Below are positions 17,632 to 25,211 of a stretch of 64,000 nucleotides of DNA, one piece after another. The DNA is taken from assembly GCF_003665435.1 (NCBI RefSeq), contig NZ_CP023407.1, positions 3,906,001 through 3,970,000 on the forward strand, read 5' to 3'. Under the pieces are notes generated by a model. The model worked only from the letters and a program-made list of their open reading frames with translations. It had not been told where the DNA came from and ran no database searches. The stretch's first letter is position 1. Each line of letters opens with the position of its first letter. Source of the DNA: Streptomyces fungicidicus (lineage in GTDB: Bacteria; Actinomycetota; Actinomycetes; Streptomycetales; Streptomycetaceae). Both the position numbers and the translations under genes were made by a program.

Positions 17632-18722
17632 AACTTCCGGGCCAGGACGCCATCGCTCGCCAGGCGGACGAACATCTGGTGACCCATCGGGTGAAACTCC
17701 CGAGGAAGATGGTGGAGCATCCGATCCGCCAGGTGGGCAAACGGCTGTCGATGGCCCTGGTGGTCCTCGTGGTGACGGCGTTCGTCGTGTACGCCGACGC
17801 CGACGGCTACAACGACAACTCCGACGGATCCGTCGATCTCCTCGACGCGTTCTACTATGCGACCGTCACCCTCTCCACCACCGGGTACGGCGACATCACG
17901 CCGGTCAGCGACGCCGCCCGGCTCACCAACATCTTCGTCATCACGCCGTTGCGCGTGCTGTTCCTGATCATCCTGGTCGGCACCACCCTCGAGGCCCTCA
18001 CCGAACGCACCCGGGAGGAGTGGCGACTGAACCGCTGGAGGTCCACGTTGCGCGATCACACCGTCGTCGTCGGGTTCGGGACCAAGGGAAGGTCCGCGAT
18101 CAAGACGGTCTGCGCGACCGGGCTCCGGAAGGAGCAGGTCGTGGTCGTCGACCCCAGCGCGAAGGCGATCGAAGCGGCCACCGCGGACGGCTTCGCGGGC
18201 GTCATAGGGGACGCCACGCGCAGTGAGGTGCTGAAGCGGGCCGAGGTGCAGCGGGCCCGGCAGATCATCATCGCGACGCAGCGCGACGACACGGCCGTCC
18301 TGGTGACGCTGACGGCCCGGCAGATCAACCGGGGCGCGAAGATCGTGGCGGCGGTGCGCGAGGAGGAGAACGCCCCGCTGCTGAAGCAGTCGGGCGCCGA
18401 CGCGGTCATCACCAGCGCCAGCGCGGCCGGACGCCTGCTCGGCCTCTCCGTGCTCAGCCCCTCGGCCGGCATGGTGATGGAGGACCTCATCCAGCAGGGC
18501 TCCGGGCTCGACATGGTGGAGCGGCCGGTCATAAAGGCCGAGGTGGGCAAGACGCCCCGAGAGATCGACGACCTGGTGGTGAGCGTCGTCCGCGGGCACC
18601 GGGTGCTCGGCTACGACGACCGGGACGTCGGGACGCTGGAGCTGACGGACCGGCTGATCACGATCGTGCGGGCGACACCGGTCACCCAGATCGCCCCCGA
18701 CATCCGCCCGCTCCGCGGCTGA
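17619..18722 (+). CDS. Potassium channel protein with RCK domain
   Basis: A 367-residue K+ channel or TrkA-like regulator. A first transmembrane helix (about 42-62) and a pore loop with the selectivity filter TTGYGD (about residue 90) precede a second helix, then a cytoplasmic RCK-N domain with VVVGFGTKG and a C-terminal RCK-C domain. The start is uncertain: GTG 17619 overlaps moeA, GTG 17628 is inside parS, and ATG 17709 begins just before the first helix. The first two would place the ribosome on a ParB-bound sequence. Confidence 0.8.
   Translation: MFHVKLPGQDAIARQADEHLVTHRVKLPRKMVEHPIRQVGKRLSMALVVLVVTAFVVYADADGYNDNSDGSVDLLDAFYYATVTLSTTGYGDITPVSDAARLTNIFVITPLRVLFLIILVGTTLEALTERTREEWRLNRWRSTLRDHTVVVGFGTKGRSAIKTVCATGLRKEQVVVVDPSAKAIEAATADGFAGVIGDATRSEVLKRAEVQRARQIIIATQRDDTAVLVTLTARQINRGAKIVAAVREEENAPLLKQSGADAVITSASAAGRLLGLSVLSPSAGMVMEDLIQQGSGLDMVERPVIKAEVGKTPREIDDLVVSVVRGHRVLGYDDRDVGTLELTDRLITIVRATPVTQIAPDIRPLRG
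17621..17634. other. parS centromere site
   Basis: GTTTCACGTGAAAC is a perfect palindrome identical to the consensus ParB-binding parS of Streptomyces. It covers the moeA stop codon and the first codons of the potassium channel gene. ParB loading here would contribute to the origin-proximal segrosome. A second identical copy is at 45408-45421. Confidence 0.92.
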
Positions 18723-18749
18723 CACCGCCGCAGCCGGACCGCGGCACGA

Positions 18750-18801
18750 CGCGGTGGTCCGGCGCGGTGGCCCGGCGCGGTGTTCCGGCGCGGTGGCCGG
18801 G
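18750..18801. repeat. Four 13-bp tandem units between convergent genes
   Basis: Four consecutive 13-bp units of the form CGCGGTGGNCCGG (18750, 18763, 18776, 18789) fill the space between the convergent channel gene and ABC permease gene. They can pair imperfectly with each other and may act as a structured terminator or be a simple slippage array. Confidence 0.7.
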
Positions 18802-18806
18802 CCCGG

Positions 18807-19655
18807 CTACTTCCGGTTGTACAGCCGCATGGTGACCGGTCCGAAGACCGCCACGAACAGACCGGCCCAGCCCAGCGTCCAGGCGATCTCGCCGGCCGGC
18901 CAGTCGCCCGCCATCACCCCGCGCACCGCGGACGCGAGATGGGTGACGGGGCTGTTGTTGACGAACGCCTGGAGCCAGCCCGGCATGGTCCTCGGGTCGA
19001 CGAAGACGTTGGACAGGAAGGTGAGCGGGAAGATCACCATCATGCTGACGCCCATCACGGACTTCTCGGTGCGCAGCAGCAGCCCGAACATCGTCCAGAT
19101 CCACGAGAACGCGAACGAGAACAGCACCAGCAGCGCGATCCCGGCGAGCACCCCGGCGACCCCGCCGTGGGCCCGGTAGCCGAGGATCATGCCGACGGTG
19201 AGCATCACGACGGACGCGACCGTGTAGCGCAGGGCGTCGCCGAGGAGATAGCCGACCATCGTCGCCGGACGCCAGATCGGCAGGCTGCGGAACCGGTCGA
19301 AGACGCCCTTCTCGATGTCCGTGTTGACCGAGACGCCGGTGTACATCGTGATCATCACCACCGACATCACCAGGATGCCGGGCAGCAGGAACTGGATGTA
19401 CTCCTCGGGCGATCCGGCCAGCGCCCCGCCGAACAGGTAGGTGTACATCAGTACCAGCATGATCGGGAACGCCGTGACGTCGAAGAGCTGCTCCGGCACG
19501 TGCTTGATCTTCAGGATCGCCCGCCAGCCGAAGGTCAGCGAGGCCGACCACGCGCCGGGCCGCGGCGGGCGTTCCCGGGTGACCAGCAGCGCGGCGAGGG
19601 AGTCGGTGCGCACCGGGGCGAGTTCGGCGTTCTCCGTGGTCGTCGTGGTGCTCAT
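18807..19655 (-). CDS. ABC-2 type exporter permease (DrrB-like)
   Basis: A 282-residue ABC-2 membrane protein of the drug-resistance DrrB/NodJ group with six predicted helices (first PIMLVLMYTYLFGG, last near the C-terminus) and the family segment NDIEKGVFDRFRSLPIW-like at about 110. With the upstream ATPase it forms a half-transporter pair that would export a hydrophobic compound. The substrate is unknown and no biosynthetic genes are nearby. The ATG overlaps the ATPase stop by four bases. Confidence 0.87.
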   Translation of the reverse strand: MSTTTTTENAELAPVRTDSLAALLVTRERPPRPGAWSASLTFGWRAILKIKHVPEQLFDVTAFPIMLVLMYTYLFGGALAGSPEEYIQFLLPGILVMSVVMITMYTGVSVNTDIEKGVFDRFRSLPIWRPATMVGYLLGDALRYTVASVVMLTVGMILGYRAHGGVAGVLAGIALLVLFSFAFSWIWTMFGLLLRTEKSVMGVSMMVIFPLTFLSNVFVDPRTMPGWLQAFVNNSPVTHLASAVRGVMAGDWPAGEIAWTLGWAGLFVAVFGPVTMRLYNRK

Positions 19656-20671
19656 GCCGCCACCTCGTCCTTCGGGTCGTGGGCGTCGTCGGAACCGGAC
19701 GCACGGGTGTCGTGTCCGGTGAGGGCGAGGAAGACCTCGTCCAGGCTGGGCTGGCCGAGTGAGAAGTTGTCGACGGTGACGCCGGCCCGGGCCAGTTCGC
19801 CCAGGGCGCGGGAGGCCTGCTCGGCGGCCGTGTCCTGGCCGGCCGCCGAGAGCCGGGCGGTCAGCGTCACCGGGTCGGGCTCGGTCTGCACCCGAGCGTC
19901 CAGGGCGCGGCGCAGCAGGTCGGCGGCGAGCGGCCGCTGTCCGGGGTCCCGCAGCCGCAGATGCACGGATCCGGCGCCGACGGACGCCTTCAGTTCGCCC
20001 TTGGTGCCCTCGGCGATCACCCTGCCGTGGTCGATGACGGCGATCCTGGACGCCAGCTGGTCGGCCTCGTCCAGGTACTGCGTGGTCAGCAGCACCGTCG
20101 TGCCCTGGGCGACGACCGCGCGCACGATGTCCCACACCTGGTTGCGGCTGCGCGGGTCGAGGCCGGTGGTGGGCTCGTCGAGGAACAGCAGGTCGGGGGT
20201 GTTGAGGATGGACGCGGCGATGTCGATGCGGCGCCGCATGCCGCCGGAGTAGTGCTTGACCTGCTTCCCGGCGGCGTCCGTGAGGCCGAAGGCCTCCAGC
20301 AACTGACCTGCGCGGGTGCGCGCGGCGGGCTTGCGGTGGCCGAGCAGCCGGGCCAGCAGGACCAGGTTCTCGGCGCCGGTGAGGTCCTCGTCCACGGACG
20401 CGTACTGGCCGGTGAGGCTCACCCGGCCGCGTACCTCGTCGGCCTCGCGCACGATGTCGTGCCCGAAGACATGGGCTTCGCCGCCGTCGGGCCTCAGGAG
20501 GGTGGCGAGCATCTTCACGGTGGTGGTCTTGCCGGCGCCGTTGGGCCCCAGGACTCCGTACACCGTGCCGGCCGGCACGGCGAGATCCACTCCGTCGACG
20601 GCCCGCGTCCCGCCGAAGGTCTTGACCAGGCCGGCGGTCTCGATCGCCAGGCCGGATGTCTGCGTGCTCAT
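19652..20671 (-). CDS. ABC exporter ATP-binding protein (DrrA-like)
   Basis: A 339-residue ATPase of the daunorubicin-resistance type. Walker A GPNGAGKT is at about 42-49, the signature YSGGMRRR around 140, Walker B LLFLDEPTTGLDPRSR follows, and the DrrA-type C-terminal regulatory region (SLDEVFLALTG) is present. ATG 20671 was chosen; the frame stays open 16 codons upstream without a better start. It is first of the two-gene operon and divergent from the quinone oxidoreductase gene. Confidence 0.88.
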   Translation of the reverse strand: MSTQTSGLAIETAGLVKTFGGTRAVDGVDLAVPAGTVYGVLGPNGAGKTTTVKMLATLLRPDGGEAHVFGHDIVREADEVRGRVSLTGQYASVDEDLTGAENLVLLARLLGHRKPAARTRAGQLLEAFGLTDAAGKQVKHYSGGMRRRIDIAASILNTPDLLFLDEPTTGLDPRSRNQVWDIVRAVVAQGTTVLLTTQYLDEADQLASRIAVIDHGRVIAEGTKGELKASVGAGSVHLRLRDPGQRPLAADLLRRALDARVQTEPDPVTLTARLSAAGQDTAAEQASRALGELARAGVTVDNFSLGQPSLDEVFLALTGHDTRASGSDDAHDPKDEVAA

Positions 20672-20806
20672 GCTTCGGGTCCTTCCGCATGCTTGGGCTA
20701 CGCATGGACAGACCTTCACCGTCGCGCGAACTCATCGGTCCCGCACCCGGATTTCCCGGGAAGCCGCTCCGGCCCGCCTTCCCGCCCCAGGAGTACCGTC
20801 CCCCTC

Positions 20807-21790
20807 ATGTATGCGATCACGATTCCCGAACCCGGTGGTCCCGAGGCGCTGGTGTGGGACGAGGTCCCCGATCCCGTGGCCGGGCCCGGCGAGGTCCTGG
20901 TCGAGGTGGTGGCCGGCGCCGTCAACCGGGCCGACATCCTCCAGCGGCAGGGCTTCTACGACCCCCCGCCCGGCGCCTCCCCGTACCCCGGCCTCGAGTG
21001 CTCCGGGCGGATCGCCGCGCTCGGCGACGGGGTGAGCGGATGGGCCGTCGGCGACGAGGTCTGCGCGCTGCTCTCCGGCGGCGGCTACGCCGAGAAGGTG
21101 GCCGTCCCGGCCGGTCAGCTGCTGCCCGTCCCCCAGGGGCTCACCGTCGACCAGGCCGCGGCGCTCCCCGAGGTCGTCTGCACGGTCTGGTCGAACGTGT
21201 TCATGGTCGCCCACCTCCGTCCCGGTGAGACCCTCCTGGTGCACGGCGGCTCCAGCGGCATCGGCACGATGGCGATCCAGCTCGCCAAGGCCGTCGGCGC
21301 GCGGGTCGCCGTCACCGCGGGCACCCGGGAGAAGCTGGAGCGGTGCGCGGAACTCGGCGCCGACATCCTGGTCAACTACCGCGAGCAGGACTTCGTCGCC
21401 GAGCTGAAGCAGGCCACCGACGGCCACGGAGCGGACGTCGTCCTGGACAACATGGGCGCCAAGTACCTGGACCGCAACGTCCAGGCGCTCGCCGTCAACG
21501 GCCGGCTCGCGATCATCGGCATGCAGGGCGGCGTCAAGGGCGAGCTGAACATCGGCGCCCTGCTGGCCAAGCGCGCCGCGATCAGCGCGACCTCGCTGCG
21601 GGCCCGCCCGCCGGAGGAGAAGGCGGCGATCGTGGCGGCCGTACGGGAACACGTCTGGCCGCTCGTCGGCGGCGGTCACGTCCGCCCCGTGATCGACCGC
21701 GAGATCCCGATGTCCGACGCGGCCGCCGCCCACCGGGTCGTGGAGGAGAGCGGCCACATCGGCAAGGTCCTGCTGGTCACCCCGAACTGA
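20807..21790 (+). CDS. NAD(P)H-quinone oxidoreductase, zinc-free MDR superfamily (PIG3-like)
   Basis: A 327-residue quinone oxidoreductase of the medium-chain dehydrogenase superfamily. It has the N-terminal GroES-like domain with EVVAGAVNRADILQRQG, and the Rossmann domain with HGGSSGIGTMAIQLAK. The zinc-ligand cysteines of alcohol dehydrogenases are absent, consistent with reduction of quinones by NADPH. It is a single gene with a 135-bp divergent region to the exporter operon; an oxidative-stress or xenobiotic role is an inference. Confidence 0.87.
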   Translation: MYAITIPEPGGPEALVWDEVPDPVAGPGEVLVEVVAGAVNRADILQRQGFYDPPPGASPYPGLECSGRIAALGDGVSGWAVGDEVCALLSGGGYAEKVAVPAGQLLPVPQGLTVDQAAALPEVVCTVWSNVFMVAHLRPGETLLVHGGSSGIGTMAIQLAKAVGARVAVTAGTREKLERCAELGADILVNYREQDFVAELKQATDGHGADVVLDNMGAKYLDRNVQALAVNGRLAIIGMQGGVKGELNIGALLAKRAAISATSLRARPPEEKAAIVAAVREHVWPLVGGGHVRPVIDREIPMSDAAAAHRVVEESGHIGKVLLVTPN

Positions 21791-21792
21791 CC

Positions 21793-22407
21793 TCAGCCGG
21801 CGGCCTGGCGCATGCGCAGGGCGACGAAGGCGAGCCCGAAGCCCAGACCGATGAGCACCAGGCCGCTGCCGAGCGGCAGTATGCGCAGTACGGGCTCGGT
21901 GCTCGCCGCCGTGTTCGGGGCCGCGGACGGCGATGTCGCGGAGGGCTCCGGGACCGCCGCCTGTGACGCCGGGGTCCGCGACGGCGCGGTGTCTTCCTTG
22001 CCGGGCGCCCGGGGCCCGTCGTCGTCGCCCGGGCGGGGCCTGTCGTGCCGGGCGCCGGTGTCCGGCCGCCCGGTCGTCCCGCCGGGTTCGGCGCGCCCCG
22101 GCCGGTGCGGTTCGGCGCTTCCGTCGTCCCGCTCACGCTCCTCCGCCCCCGGCGGCCTCCCCTCGTGCCGCCCTGGCCGGTCCCGGTCCTCGTCGGGCCG
22201 GTTCCCGGTGTGCGACGGCTCCCCGGTGGGCGACGTCGACGCGGAGGGTGAAGAGGAGGGGGAGGGGGACCGGGACGAGGGCCCGGCACCGGGCGCCCCG
22301 TACGCCGCCTTCGCACCGAGGGGCGGCGCCACGGGGCCGTACGGCAGCACTGCCGTCCCCGCCGCCAGCACAACCGTCGCCGCCACTGCACGCAGCCTTG
22401 GAGTCAC
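21793..22407 (-). CDS. Predicted secreted, C-terminally membrane-anchored protein, function unknown
   Basis: A 204-residue protein with an N-terminal signal sequence (RLRAVAATVVLAAGTAVL), a long Pro/Ser/Arg/Asp-rich low-complexity middle of ~120 residues, and a single C-terminal transmembrane helix (LPLGSGLVLIGLGFGLAFVAL) with a short basic tail. This is the layout of a surface stalk or tether. There is no LPXTG motif. The GTG at 22407 follows GGGAGG at good spacing. It is convergent with the oxidoreductase gene, with only 2 bp between the stops. Confidence 0.65.
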   Translation of the reverse strand: MTPRLRAVAATVVLAAGTAVLPYGPVAPPLGAKAAYGAPGAGPSSRSPSPSSSPSASTSPTGEPSHTGNRPDEDRDRPGRHEGRPPGAEERERDDGSAEPHRPGRAEPGGTTGRPDTGARHDRPRPGDDDGPRAPGKEDTAPSRTPASQAAVPEPSATSPSAAPNTAASTEPVLRILPLGSGLVLIGLGFGLAFVALRMRQAAG

Positions 22408-22596
22408 GACCGTGACCTCCCGCGCCGGCCGGTGCGCGGTCGCACCGTCGGCAAGATGGGCCGGATGGACGCCAACAGCCTCGCATTCCGCCGCACACCC
22501 GGCATGTCGGGTACACCCGTCGGGCCGACCCCGGGGGCCGGCCGCTTCCCGGGGGCACCACCGCGGCCGGACACCCGCGTGCGCGACAATGGCCGT

Positions 22597-23136
22597 ATGG
22601 AGATGCCGAGGAACGAACGGTCGCCGGAGAACCCCCAGATCCTGGTCGTCGGCCAGGACGGCATGGCGCTCGGTGGCGGGACCGGGGACGAGGACTCCCG
22701 CGAGATCCCCGTGACGGAGCAGGTGGAGCAGCCGGCGAAGGTGATGCGGATCGGCAGCATGATCAAGCAGCTGCTGGAGGAGGTGCGCGCGGCTCCCCTG
22801 GACGAGGCCAGCCGGGCCCGGCTCAAGGACATCCACTCCAGTTCGGTGAAGGAACTGGAGGACGGCCTGGCGCCGGAGCTGGTCGAGGAGCTGGAGCGGC
22901 TCTCCCTGCCGTTCACGGACGAGGCCACCCCGAGCGACGCGGAGCTGCGGATCGCCCAGGCCCAGCTGGTCGGCTGGCTGGAGGGCCTCTTCCACGGCAT
23001 CCAGACCACGCTCTTCGCCCAGCAGATGGCCGCCCGCGCCCAGCTGGAGCAGATGCGCCGCGCCCTTCCGCCGGGCGTCGGCGACGGTCCGGACGAGCCC
23101 CACCTGGGCGGCCGCTCGGGCGGTCCCTACCTGTAG
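22597..23136 (+). CDS. bpa: Bacterial proteasome activator Bpa (PafE)
   Basis: A 179-residue ATP-independent activator of the 20S proteasome. The helical core (AKVMRIGSMIKQLLEEVR, then PLDEASRARLKDIH and LRIAQAQLVGWLEG) matches Bpa/PafE, and the protein ends GGPYL, equivalent to the C-terminal GQYL tail that docks into the proteasome core in Mycobacterium. The length is almost that of the mycobacterial protein. ATG 22597 was chosen since conservation begins there; the open frame extends 55 codons upstream. No proteasome genes are in the window. Confidence 0.85.
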   Translation: MEMPRNERSPENPQILVVGQDGMALGGGTGDEDSREIPVTEQVEQPAKVMRIGSMIKQLLEEVRAAPLDEASRARLKDIHSSSVKELEDGLAPELVEELERLSLPFTDEATPSDAELRIAQAQLVGWLEGLFHGIQTTLFAQQMAARAQLEQMRRALPPGVGDGPDEPHLGGRSGGPYL

Positions 23137-23163
23137 GCCCGGCCCGACCCCGCCCGCACACAC

Positions 23164-23198
23164 CGAAGGGGCCCGGCATCCGATGCCGGGCCCCTTCG
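23164..23198. terminator. Bidirectional hairpin between bpa and the leftward kinase gene
   Basis: A 16-bp perfect stem (23164-23179 with 23183-23198) closes a 3-base loop. It lies between convergent genes, 27 bp after the bpa stop and 20 bp after the kinase stop, so it can serve both. Confidence 0.85.
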
Positions 23199-23218
23199 CC
23201 GTGCGGTACCGCCGGGGA

Positions 23219-24865
23219 TCAGGACGGGGGGTTGCCCGTCGAGACCTTGAAGGTGATCTCCGGCATGTCCTCGGGGTCGACGTCCGTGCCCGCCGGCGGG
23301 AACTGCTCCCGGATGGAGCCCTCGCCGTAGGTGTTCTCGTCCACCTTGACGATCTTGAAGTCGCCCCAGCCGGCGGCCTGCATGCACTCCTTGACCGAAC
23401 CGATGTACTTGAACCGGAAGTTCGGCAGCCGGATCTTTTCGGGGTCGTTGTACGACTCCTGCGGCTCGGTGCACTCGTCCTCGTCGATCTTCTTCGACGT
23501 GTCCGGCCCGCGGTAGCCCTCCGCCTTGCCCGTCGAGGCCGACGCCGAGGCGCTGCTGCCCCCGCCGGCCTGCGGGTCGTCCTCGCCGCCGCCGTTCATC
23601 ATCAGCGCCGCGACCAGACCGCCGACGGCGACGAGGGAGACGACGACCGAACCGATGATCACCGGCTTGTTCCGGCCGCCGCCCGAGCCGCCGGAGCCGG
23701 CGCCCTGGGGCGTGATGTTGTACGGCGGCGGAGTCGACGGCCCCGCCTGCTGCGAGTACGCCGAAGGGGTGGGCGTCTGATAGCCGCCCTGCTGCGGATA
23801 GCCGTACGCCGGGGACGGCGGCGCGGGCGTGCCGTACGGATGGGGCGCGGGGGCCGGCTGGTACGGCGTCTGGACGTTGCCCGTGGGCGCCGGGGCGGCC
23901 TGGCCGACCGGCGGGAACACCGCGGAACCGACGCCCGCGCCGCTCTGCGCCTGCGAGCCCGGGACGATGCTCGGCGGGGCCGCGTGGAAGGACTGCGCCA
24001 CCCGCAGGCACTCACCGCGCATCGCCTCCGCGCTGGGGAAGCGCTCGTTCGGATTCTTCTTCAGCGCACGGGCGATCAGCGCGTCCACCGCGGGCGGCAG
24101 CGCGCGGTTGATCGAGGACGCCGTGGGCGGCTCCTCCTGCACATGCGCGTACGCGATGGCCAGCGGCGAGTCCGCCTCGAACGGCAGCCGCCCGGTGACC
24201 AGCTGGAACAGCATGATGCCGACCGAGTACAGGTCGGAGCGGGCGTCCACGCCCCGGCCGAGCGCCTGTTCCGGCGAGAGGTACTGCGGGGTGCCGACGA
24301 CCATGCCGGTCTGCGTCATCGACGTCACCCCGGACTGCATGGCGCGGGCGATGCCGAAGTCCATCACCTTGACCACGCCGCGCTTGGTCATCATCACGTT
24401 GCCCGGCTTGATGTCGCGGTGGACCAGCCCCATCTCGTGGCTGATCTCCAGGGCCGCCAGCACGTCCGCGGTGATCTTCAGCGCCTTGTCGGCGGGCATC
24501 GCGCCCTGCTGCCGCACGTCCTCGTCGAGCACGGAGCCGAGCGGGCGGCCCTCCACGTACTCCATGACGATGTACGGCGTCGTCATCCCGTCGACATCGT
24601 CCTCGCCGGTGTCGAAGACCGAGACGATGTTGGTGTGCGTGAGCTTCGCCACGGACTGGGCCTCGCGGCGGAAGCGCTCACGGAAGGCCTGCTCCCGGCC
24701 GAGTTCCGTGTGCAACGTCTTGATGGCGACCTGACGGTCGAGCACGCTGTCGTAGGCGAGGTGCACCGAGGCCATACCGCCCTGGCCGAGCAGGTCCCGC
24801 AGTTGGTAACGTCCGCCGGCGAGCGCCCGCCCCGCGTTGTGGCCCTGTGCGCCGTCCTGGCTCAT
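23219..24865 (-). CDS. Transmembrane Ser/Thr protein kinase with a C-terminal PASTA-like domain
   Basis: A 548-residue eukaryotic-type kinase. The kinase domain covers about 20-280, with the glycine loop GQGGMASV, Lys49, HRDIKPGN (149-156) and DFG (169-171). A ~110-residue Pro/Tyr/Gln-rich juxtamembrane linker follows, then one transmembrane helix (about 405-425) and an extracellular region that ends in a PASTA-like fold (REQFPPAGTDVDPED...). PASTA domains commonly sense peptidoglycan fragments. ATG 24865 follows GGGGGACGCGGAAC; a further 21 codons upstream are open but less likely. It is divergent from the second kinase. Confidence 0.85.
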   Translation of the reverse strand: MSQDGAQGHNAGRALAGGRYQLRDLLGQGGMASVHLAYDSVLDRQVAIKTLHTELGREQAFRERFRREAQSVAKLTHTNIVSVFDTGEDDVDGMTTPYIVMEYVEGRPLGSVLDEDVRQQGAMPADKALKITADVLAALEISHEMGLVHRDIKPGNVMMTKRGVVKVMDFGIARAMQSGVTSMTQTGMVVGTPQYLSPEQALGRGVDARSDLYSVGIMLFQLVTGRLPFEADSPLAIAYAHVQEEPPTASSINRALPPAVDALIARALKKNPNERFPSAEAMRGECLRVAQSFHAAPPSIVPGSQAQSGAGVGSAVFPPVGQAAPAPTGNVQTPYQPAPAPHPYGTPAPPSPAYGYPQQGGYQTPTPSAYSQQAGPSTPPPYNITPQGAGSGGSGGGRNKPVIIGSVVVSLVAVGGLVAALMMNGGGEDDPQAGGGSSASASASTGKAEGYRGPDTSKKIDEDECTEPQESYNDPEKIRLPNFRFKYIGSVKECMQAAGWGDFKIVKVDENTYGEGSIREQFPPAGTDVDPEDMPEITFKVSTGNPPS

Positions 24866-25211
24866 GTTCCGCGTCCCCCGTAGCCTCTCCGGCGCCGCCG
24901 TCGGTGGCCGATCCGTTGTAGATCCCATGTGCTATTCCCGGCCAAGTCTGCCCCAGGCCACCGACACGTCAAGCGCGGTGCCCGTTCCGTGACCGTACGC
25001 GAAGGAAGCGTCGCGGAAGCGTTACAGCGGTCGTCCTACCGCTACACGGAATTTGCACGACAGTACGGAGTACGGGTTTCATGGCCGGTCCGTCTCGTGC
25101 CGGTCCTGGGGGCCCGTCCCGGGCCGGCGGCACGCGCCAAGGCTGTAGCGTGGCCGACGGAGACCGTAACAACACCGCGCGCACCGCGGGCAGAAACGAC
25201 GGCGAGGACTG
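24866..25211. other. Divergent intergenic region between two kinase genes
   Basis: These 346 bp separate the start codons of the two kinase genes and must hold both promoters. I see no clear -35/-10 pair, palindrome or RNA structure. The part from 25030 to 25080 is somewhat less GC-rich than its surroundings, as is usual for a promoter region. Confidence 0.5.

Noticed and set aside
18750..18801. CRISPR array
   Set aside because: Units are 13 bp and contiguous with no spacers, and no cas gene is present.
18807..20671. ABC exporter as part of an antibiotic gene cluster
   Set aside because: No biosynthetic genes surround it; DrrAB-like pairs are common as single operons in Streptomyces.
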